This document shows, in pieces, positions 34,262 through 38,765 of a stretch of DNA of 38,765 bases. A program made the translations under genes and the position numbers. Under the pieces are notes generated by a model. That model was not told the DNA's origin. It did not search any database and saw only the letters and a list, made by a program, of their open reading frames with translations. Source of the stretch: Carboxydocella sporoproducens DSM 16521. GTDB taxonomy: Bacteria > Bacillota > GCA-003054495 > Carboxydocellales > Carboxydocellaceae. Position 1 is the first letter of the stretch; every line of letters starts with the position of its first letter. Location: the NCBI RefSeq assembly GCF_900167165.1, contig NZ_FUXM01000020.1, forward strand, positions 1 through 38,765, given 5' to 3'.

Positions 34262-35170
34262 TTACCAGTGCTGTTGTAACCAGGTCAGGGTTTCGGTGAG
34301 ATTCACCAGTTCTGCCCAGCGGCGGAGCCGGGGGATTTCCTGCCAGGCATCAAGAATAACCGGGCGAGGCAGGAGCGGATTTAAGCGAAAATAGCGATGA
34401 CCGAGCAGGCTGGAGGCGATACGGGCATCAGCCTCCACATCTCCTTCCGTCAGGACAGTAAGCAGGGGAAATTCAACCTGACAGCCGGAGGTAAGGATAA
34501 ATGTCCATTGTAAAATCCCCCAGTGTTCGGTGTGTTCTGGCAGCCGATGAGGTCCTAAGCCTGTACCGATAGACAGTAAAACTATTTCTTTTAGTTCCCG
34601 ACTGGCTCCGGCGGGATCGACTGCCAGGCCCAGAGCGACCAGACTGGGGTTGTTGGCAATTACCCCGCCGTCAATGTGGCCACGATGAGCGGGGAAAAAA
34701 GTAGGGGCGGCGCTGGAGGCCAGCGCCACATCAAGAACCCGTAAATTCAGATAAGGTGAATCGGGAAAATTGTGATAAAAGATGGGTTGCCAGCAGGGGG
34801 CTCGCATCTGAGCTACCTGAAAGGTGGGGATCACCACTTTTTTCCTTAAATCTTTGAGGCACAAATCAGGAGGAAAAATCTGCTCCAGGACTTTTTTCAG
34901 CTGACTCTGCTGATAACGTGGCCGCCAGAGATTAAAATAACGGGGACGGAAAATTTGTTTTGCCGTATCGACTGAGAAAAATTCCAGTAAGCGTTCCGGG
35001 GTAAGGCCGGCTGCCAGGGCCAGGGCAATAAAAGAACCACTGGAGGTACCGGCCAGCAGATCTGCTTGGGCGAGAAGGGCGGGATGGTGGGTACTCAGGC
35101 GCTGCAAGAGGAGCGAAGCATAAATCCCCCGCACACCGCCACCGTCAAAACAGAGAATGCAGTAACTCAT
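34262..35170 (-). CDS. Patatin-like phospholipase
   Basis: A 302-residue patatin-fold lipid acyl hydrolase. The oxyanion hole is DGGGVRG (9-15), the nucleophile Ser43 is in GTSSG (41-45), and the catalytic Asp is in HIDGGV. The C-terminal half has the usual NNPSLVAL and LSIGTG segments. It would cleave acyl chains from phospholipid or a related ester. No signal peptide or membrane helix is visible, so it is cytoplasmic or peripheral. ATG 35170 has GGAGG 8 nt upstream; a longer version from 35200 lacks a ribosome site. No defence-type cyclase is adjacent. Confidence 0.92.
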   Translation of the reverse strand: MSYCILCFDGGGVRGIYASLLLQRLSTHHPALLAQADLLAGTSSGSFIALALAAGLTPERLLEFFSVDTAKQIFRPRYFNLWRPRYQQSQLKKVLEQIFPPDLCLKDLRKKVVIPTFQVAQMRAPCWQPIFYHNFPDSPYLNLRVLDVALASSAAPTFFPAHRGHIDGGVIANNPSLVALGLAVDPAGASRELKEIVLLSIGTGLGPHRLPEHTEHWGILQWTFILTSGCQVEFPLLTVLTEGDVEADARIASSLLGHRYFRLNPLLPRPVILDAWQEIPRLRRWAELVNLTETLTWLQQHW

Positions 35171-35224
35171 GGTTTGCCTCCAAACCCGAGGATTTACCAC
35201 ATATATATGCCTGTTCCCGGGTAA

Positions 35225-35254
35225 AGAATAACCCCTCTGTATTAGACAGAGGGG
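35225..35254 (-). terminator. Terminator of the rubrerythrin gene
   Basis: CCCCTCTGT (35232-35240) and ACAGAGGGG (35246-35254) form a 9-bp stem with a 5-nt loop. On the minus strand it is followed by TTATTCTTT. It lies 13 bp beyond the rubrerythrin stop. Confidence 0.8.
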
Positions 35255-35266
35255 CTGGTAGAAGCT

Positions 35267-35758
35267 TTATTTTACCTGAAAATATTTGCTGCCAGGGGCG
35301 CCACAGATGGGGCATTTGTCAGGTGCATTCCCTTCGGCAATATGACCACAGACTTCACACACAAAATATTCGGCATCGAACTTGCTTTCCAGATTGGCCA
35401 GAGCTTTGGAGAACAGTTGTTCGTGAACTTTTTCCGCTTCATTGGCCATGTGGAAGGACCTTTCAGCCTGCTTATTGCCTTCCTGCTGGGCTGTGGCAAT
35501 GAACCCGGGATACATTTTTTCAAACTCGTAGGTTTCACCCTGGATGGCAGCCTGCAGGTTTTCAGCTGTGCTCTTGATTTCTCCTAAAACCCGCAGATGG
35601 GCATGAGCGTGAATAGTTTCCGCTTCGGCAGCAGCGCGGAACAGTTTGGCTACACCGGGATAACCTTCTTTTTCAGCCTGCTTGGCAAAGGCCAGATATT
35701 TGCGGTTGGCCTGGGATTCGCCGGCAAAAGCGGCTTTCAGATTGTCAGTAGTACTCAT
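35267..35758 (-). CDS. Rubrerythrin
   Basis: A 163-residue peroxide-reducing diiron protein. The N-terminal four-helix ferritin-like domain carries the Glu/His ligand pattern (FAGESQANRKYLAF, AEAETIHAHAH, GETYEFEKMYPGF, ANEAEKVHEQLF). The C-terminal rubredoxin-like domain has YFVCEVCGHIAEG and DKCPICGAPGSKYFQV (two CxxC). It reduces hydrogen peroxide in anaerobes using a reduced rubredoxin or ferredoxin donor. ATG 35758 is preferred by spacing from GGGGGAAG; ATG 35761 is possible. A promoter with a Fur/PerR-like box precedes it. Confidence 0.95.
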   Translation of the reverse strand: MSTTDNLKAAFAGESQANRKYLAFAKQAEKEGYPGVAKLFRAAAEAETIHAHAHLRVLGEIKSTAENLQAAIQGETYEFEKMYPGFIATAQQEGNKQAERSFHMANEAEKVHEQLFSKALANLESKFDAEYFVCEVCGHIAEGNAPDKCPICGAPGSKYFQVK

Positions 35759-35776
35759 CATTATCTTCCCCCTTAT

Positions 35777-35791
35777 TAGTAATCATTATTG
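35777..35791. promoter_or_regulatory. PerR/Fur-like box before rubrerythrin
   Basis: TAGTAAT-C-ATTATTG has the 7-1-7 layout of Fur-family boxes and agrees with the PerR consensus TTATAATNATTATAA at 10 of 14 symmetric positions. It lies just downstream of the predicted start point of the rubrerythrin promoter, as expected of a repressor site. Confidence 0.45.
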
Positions 35792-35801
35792 TTACGATTA
35801 T

Positions 35802-35830
35802 ATTATGGCAAAAAGTTTTCTGTCTGTCAA
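35802..35830 (-). promoter_or_regulatory. Promoter of the rubrerythrin gene
   Basis: On the minus strand, TTGACA (35825-35830), 17-nt spacer, CATAAT (35802-35807). The leader is about 37 nt. Confidence 0.7.
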
Positions 35831-35849
35831 GGATTTTCTGGAAAAAAAT

Positions 35850-36083
35850 TTAGTGATGGTGATGGTGTTTTCCCTGACAACCACAGGAACAGGAGAATTC
35901 CATTTCTGGCAGTTCCTCAACAAATTCGATGCTTTCCAGAGTTTGTTTAACCTGGGCTTTGATATTCTCAATGTACTGTCGGCGCAGGATGGCCTGTTCT
36001 TCCTTTTCCGCCGGGGTCAGGCCAGCCTGTCTTTGTTTGCGGGCCAGTTCATTAATGCGGTCAATCAGTTCTCTGGTAATCAT
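35850..36083 (-). CDS. DUF896 (YnzC-like) protein with Cys/His-rich tail
   Basis: A 77-residue protein. Residues 1-55 match the small helical-hairpin family DUF896/YnzC (ITRELIDRINELARKQRQAGLTPAEKEEQAILRRQYI), which is of unknown function and in Bacillus is linked to the SOS response or nucleic acid contact. The C-terminal tail FSCSCGCQGKHHHHH is unusual: three Cys and five consecutive His at the end suggest metal binding. ATG 36083 follows GAGGTG by 5 nt. It has its own promoter, and the rubrerythrin promoter lies immediately downstream, so expression is separate. Confidence 0.88.
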   Translation of the reverse strand: MITRELIDRINELARKQRQAGLTPAEKEEQAILRRQYIENIKAQVKQTLESIEFVEELPEMEFSCSCGCQGKHHHHH

Positions 36084-36110
36084 AAGACACCTCTTCCCTT
36101 AGTTTGTTTT

Positions 36111-36139
36111 TTTTCACTAAAACAATACTATCATATAAT
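36111..36139 (+). promoter_or_regulatory. Candidate promoter of the diguanylate cyclase gene
   Basis: TTTTCA (36111-36116), 17-nt spacer, TATAAT (36134-36139). It overlaps the divergent DUF896 promoter. Confidence 0.45.
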
Positions 36140-36152
36140 TCCATTCTGGCAA
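36125..36152 (-). promoter_or_regulatory. Candidate promoter of the DUF896 gene
   Basis: On the minus strand, TTGCCA (36147-36152), 16-nt spacer, TAGTAT (36125-36130). It shares bases with the plus-strand promoter, so the two probably compete. Confidence 0.45.
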
Positions 36153-36206
36153 AATATTTGTTATGATAAAGGGTAAGGTGTTAAGGGAAAGGATGGGCGG
36201 CGGAGG

Positions 36207-37856
36207 ATGGTGGAAAAAAGGCCCCTGCGGATTTCAATAATGAAACATTTTGCCCTGGCCTTTCTGGCGTTTTGTATTATTCAGATTCTCACTTTTCAAT
36301 ATCTGGCTATCACCAAATATGAAGAAGCACTCCAGAACAATGTCCAGGAAGTGGATGAACGGCTGAAGGCAGCGGTGGAAAAATGGCAGGCGGAAAAAAT
36401 GGCTAAACTGCAGCAGTTAGCCGAAGAGGCTAACAGATTGCTGAACGATCGAGAAAAATTACAGGCCTGGCTTGTTCATGAAACCAGGGAGTTTTCTGAA
36501 CTGGATGCCATTGGTGTAGCTGATCCAGCCGGTTGGGTTTGGGCCAACAGTACTGGGGATAATAGCCTGAATGTTGCCGATCGGGCTTATTTCAAGGCAG
36601 CACTGGCAGGAAAGACAGTGATGTCCGAGCCAGTAATTAGTCGGGTTACCGGCAGCCCGGTGCTGGTACAGGCCAGACCTCTGTACCTGGGAGGAAAAAT
36701 TCAGGGGATTTTAATCGTTACTCTGAACCTGGAACACTTGCGGGAAATCCTTGAGATGGTCAATCTGGACGGGGATTTTCAGATTTACCTGACCACTGCC
36801 ACCGGGACAACTATTGTTGCTTCGGCAGAGCGTAAACTTCTGGATAAGGAGCAAAGCGGACAGCGGCTTTATCCGGATTGGAAAGCGATAATGGAGGATC
36901 GCCTTTACCGGCAAGTGCACAAATATCAAAATCATGCCGGGGAACCGGTGGTGGGCCACTGGAGCTATTTACGCAAGGCGGACTGGGTACTGATTGTGGA
37001 AAGCAATATCAATAAAATGGCAGACCAGCTAAGACTGCTGGCTTTTGAAGTGGCGGGTATCAGTTTGCTTTTGCTTATTGCCGGAATTATGCCCCTGTTC
37101 AACTATCTGAGCAAACGACTGACCCAGCCCCTGGAGGAACTGGTGGAAGCCACTCAGCGTATCGCTGCCGGAGATTATTCCAGCCCGGTCAGGGTGTATT
37201 CTTACCGGGAGATTGAAAAACTGGCCCTGGCTATCAATGAAATGATGGCTCAGCTCCAGCAAGTACGGGCCGAAGCGGAAGCAACCCTGGATGAATTACA
37301 GGAACAGCGGGGAGAGCTGGAACGCCGCAATCGTTTACTGGAAGAGATGGCTATTACCGATCCCCTCACCCAGTGTTACAACCGGCGCTATGTCATGAAT
37401 CGACTGCCCTCAGAGGTGGCCCATGCTCTGCGTTATGGAGAGCCGCTTTCGGTGATTATGGTGGATGTAGATTACTTCAAAAATATCAATGATACGTATG
37501 GTCATTTGGTTGGTGATGAGGTTTTGCGCCAGGTGGCAGACTTGCTGCGGGCCAGTACCCGCAAGGCGGATATCCTGGGGCGTTATGGCGGGGAGGAATT
37601 TATTATCATCTGTCCCAGTACTTCAGGGAGTGCCGCCAGTCAGCTGGCTGAACGCATGCGCCAAAAGCTGGCTGAGGTCCAGGTTGATGCTCAGGGCGAA
37701 AAGCTGCCCCTTTCAGCCAGCTTTGGGGTTGCGGACCTGGTGGGGGTACCATCTCTGGGGGATTATAAGACCATGGCCAACGAGCTGGTCAATCGGGCTG
37801 ACATGGCTTTGTACCGGGCTAAAGCCGAGGGCAGGAACAGGGTGGTTATGGTATGA
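36207..37856 (+). CDS. Membrane diguanylate cyclase with Cache sensor (Cache-HAMP-GGDEF)
   Basis: A 549-residue signalling enzyme that makes cyclic di-GMP. N-terminal helix (about 15-32), extracellular Cache domain (about 40-270), second helix (about 275-298), HAMP (about 300-352), coiled coil, GGDEF domain (about 385-548). The active motif GGEEF is at 461-465, preceded by the inhibitory-site RxxD (Arg452 to Asp455) at the standard 5-residue spacing. It is thus likely active and feedback-inhibited. ATG 36207 is preferred although the ribosome site (GGCGG) is close; ATG 36240 would delete the cytoplasmic N-terminus. It overlaps nth by 4 nt (ATGA). Confidence 0.93.
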   Translation: MVEKRPLRISIMKHFALAFLAFCIIQILTFQYLAITKYEEALQNNVQEVDERLKAAVEKWQAEKMAKLQQLAEEANRLLNDREKLQAWLVHETREFSELDAIGVADPAGWVWANSTGDNSLNVADRAYFKAALAGKTVMSEPVISRVTGSPVLVQARPLYLGGKIQGILIVTLNLEHLREILEMVNLDGDFQIYLTTATGTTIVASAERKLLDKEQSGQRLYPDWKAIMEDRLYRQVHKYQNHAGEPVVGHWSYLRKADWVLIVESNINKMADQLRLLAFEVAGISLLLLIAGIMPLFNYLSKRLTQPLEELVEATQRIAAGDYSSPVRVYSYREIEKLALAINEMMAQLQQVRAEAEATLDELQEQRGELERRNRLLEEMAITDPLTQCYNRRYVMNRLPSEVAHALRYGEPLSVIMVDVDYFKNINDTYGHLVGDEVLRQVADLLRASTRKADILGRYGGEEFIIICPSTSGSAASQLAERMRQKLAEVQVDAQGEKLPLSASFGVADLVGVPSLGDYKTMANELVNRADMALYRAKAEGRNRVVMV

Positions 37857-38485
37857 ACAGGGAACTGGCTAACAGGATTCTCGATCAGCTGGCCCACATC
37901 TGGCCTGACCCCAGGCCTGCCCTTCAATACCGTAATCCCTTTGAGCTGCTGGTAGCTACTATCCTCTCTGCCCAGTCCACTGATGAACAGGTAAATAAAC
38001 TCACTCCAGCCTTGTTTGCCCGTTTTCCCGATGCTCAGGCCCTGGCCCGGGCTGGAGTGGAGGAAGTGGAAGAGTATATCAAGGGCTGTGGCCTCTATCA
38101 TAACAAAGCCCGGCATCTGGTGGCCATGGCCAGGCAACTGGTGGAAAAGTATGGCGGGCAGGTTCCAGACCAGCGGAAGGAGCTGGAGAGCTTGCCCGGG
38201 GTAGGGCGCAAAACAGCCAATGTGGTGTTGAATAATGCTTTCGGACAGCCGGCTCTGGCGGTAGATACCCATGTTTTCCGGGTGGCCAACCGACTGGGAT
38301 TGGCCCGGGCGGATAATGTCAGAGATACGGAAGAACAGTTAATGGCGCTGTTACCCCGGGAACGGTGGGGTCAGGCCCATCACTGGCTTATCTTTCTGGG
38401 GCGTACCTGGTGCAAGGCGCGCCGGCCCCGGTGCCAGGAATGTCCGGTAGCATTGGACTGCCAGTTTCCGCATAAGTTGCTCTGA
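37853..38485 (+). CDS. nth: Endonuclease III
   Basis: A 210-residue DNA glycosylase/AP lyase for oxidised pyrimidines. The helix-hairpin-helix is LPGVGRKTANVVLNNAFG with catalytic Lys120, and the second catalytic residue Asp138 (VDTHVFRVANRLGL) falls at the Escherichia coli Nth number. The 4Fe-4S motif near the C-terminus is C-x6-C-x2-C-x5-C (CKARRPRCQECPVALDC). The start codon overlaps the end of the diguanylate cyclase gene (ATGA), so the two are co-translated. The stop is immediately followed by the right end of an IS200/IS605-type element. Confidence 0.95.
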   Translation: MNRELANRILDQLAHIWPDPRPALQYRNPFELLVATILSAQSTDEQVNKLTPALFARFPDAQALARAGVEEVEEYIKGCGLYHNKARHLVAMARQLVEKYGGQVPDQRKELESLPGVGRKTANVVLNNAFGQPALAVDTHVFRVANRLGLARADNVRDTEEQLMALLPRERWGQAHHWLIFLGRTWCKARRPRCQECPVALDCQFPHKLL

Positions 38486-38491
38486 CATCCT

Positions 38492-38512
38492 CCCACCCCT
38501 AAAAGGGGTGGG
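38492..38512. repeat. Right-end hairpin of the IS element
   Basis: CCCACCCCT (38492-38500) and AGGGGTGGG (38504-38512) form a perfect 9-bp stem with an AAA loop. In the IS200/IS605 family such subterminal hairpins are recognised by TnpA and form the 3' end of the omega RNA scaffold. Confidence 0.75.
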
Positions 38513-38565
38513 GTTCCCCTTCTAGAAGTGGTTGGTTTTATAATTCGCGGCTGCCCGGTACAGAC

Positions 38566-38765
38566 CTAAGCGGCCTGCCCGAACGTCCCCTGTTCACGGC
38601 CTGACGGTGTGGTTTTTCTCCACACGAACAGGTTGACCGCAGGGCGTGCCAGTGCGCCCACTACTCCCGACCGGTCCGGCAGTGCCAGACCGGACTCACG
38701 GAGATACCTTTGCAGAATGTTATATGCGCCTACCAGATCGGCGTTCAGTACGACACCGCAGTGGA
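38566..38765 (-). CDS. tnpB: TnpB-family RNA-guided nuclease, C-terminal fragment (partial)
   Basis: The last 66 codons of a minus-strand gene cut by the window edge. HCGVVLNADLVGAYNIL is the hallmark end of TnpB: the last residue pair of the zinc ribbon followed by the RuvC-III motif with its catalytic Asp (NADLVGAYN). The C-terminal ~45 residues are basic and poorly conserved, as usual. TnpB is the ancestor of Cas12 and cuts DNA using the omega RNA encoded at the element's right end. Whether the rest of the gene and a tnpA are intact cannot be seen. Confidence 0.88.
   Translation of the reverse strand, partial: HCGVVLNADLVGAYNILQRYLRESGLALPDRSGVVGALARPAVNLFVWRKTTPSGREQGTFGQAA

Larger units (their letters stand above)
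38486..38765 (-). mobile_element. Right end of an IS200/IS605-family element (continues past the window)
   Basis: The element begins directly after nth and runs off the window. It contains the TnpB C-terminus on the minus strand and, outside its stop, a perfect 9-bp hairpin (CCCACCCCT, loop AAA, AGGGGTGGG at 38492-38512) of the type at right ends of these transposons. The segment next to it, GACATCCTCCCACCCC, resembles right-end sequences of this family from memory. The exact boundary, near 38485, is inferred. In this family the region also encodes the omega (reRNA) guide RNA. Confidence 0.75.

Noticed and set aside
34262-35170. Patatin as a CBASS-type defence effector
   Set aside because: There is no cyclic-oligonucleotide synthase, Cap2/Cap3 or other defence gene nearby; the neighbours are DUF3243 and rubrerythrin, so a housekeeping lipase is more likely.
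36147-36162. TGGCAAAATATTTGTT as a sigma-54 promoter for the diguanylate cyclase
   Set aside because: The GC at -12 is replaced by GT and the -24 half also deviates, while a sigma-A type TATAAT with a -35 at 17 bp is present next to it.

Overview
The window looks like a chromosomal segment of a Gram-positive anaerobe of the Firmicutes, probably a thermophilic member of the Clostridia. Supporting signs are strong GGAGG-type ribosome sites with ATG/GTG/TTG starts, proteins of Bacillus/Clostridia families (YtxJ, DUF3243/YmfJ, DUF896/YnzC, YlxP/DUF503, DegV, RocA-type dehydrogenase), rubrerythrin, small ferredoxins and a glycolate-oxidase/heterodisulfide-reductase-like flavo-iron-sulfur protein. 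The genus cannot be fixed from sequence alone. Most of the window is moderately GC-rich; the first ~1.1 kb is clearly AT-rich and may be of foreign origin.

Layout. 1-1.4 kb: AT-rich flank, a membrane-anchored protein that may be a truncated relative of the C-terminal domain of BlaR1/M56 proteins, and a small unknown protein. 1.6-5.2 kb: a small ferredoxin diverging from a 1053-residue FAD/Fe-S oxidoreductase with a methionine-rich tail. 5.3-9.0 kb: a redox/signalling block with an HxlR regulator coupled to a Cache histidine kinase, a divergent cytochrome b5-DoxX fusion behind a structured leader, and an orphan ECF sigma factor. 9.0-13.8 kb: two self-regulated efflux units, MarR plus a 14-helix MFS pump and an ArsR/CadC-type repressor plus a CadA/ZntA-type P-type ATPase, each with a near-consensus promoter and an operator-like repeat. 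13.8-19.5 kb: a DapL-like aminotransferase, YlxP, a pair of nucleoside-recognition (Gate) membrane proteins overlapping a YtxJ thiol protein, a TtcA-like tRNA thiolase, a HAD phosphatase, a second atypical ferredoxin and an AlkA-like glycosylase. 19.5-22.5 kb: a cobalamin-type riboswitch driving the cobalt ECF transporter cbiMNQO. 22.5-26.2 kb: DegV and an RluA-family pseudouridine synthase, diverging from a SEDS-like membrane protein and an amidase without a signal peptide. 26.3-32.0 kb: an amino acid permease, then proline catabolism (putB-rocA) controlled by a CBS-PAS-AAA-Fis sigma-54 activator; a textbook -24/-12 promoter and activator-site-like repeats are visible. 32.1-38.5 kb: an ABC exporter, DUF3243, patatin, rubrerythrin, DUF896 with a natural poly-His tail, a Cache-HAMP-GGDEF diguanylate cyclase overlapping endonuclease III. 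38.5 kb to the end: the 3' end of an IS200/IS605-family element with the C-terminus of TnpB.

Regulatory logic is unusually legible: most intergenic regions carry recognisable promoters, operators or terminators, and several convergent pairs share bidirectional terminators. The most distinctive items are the sigma-54/activator architecture at putB-rocA, the nested palindrome and RBS-occluding hairpin around the HxlR/b5-DoxX divergon, the Met-rich tail of the flavoprotein, and the TnpB element abutting nth, whose guide RNA would be read from the nth 3' end. No CRISPR array, tRNA or rRNA was seen.
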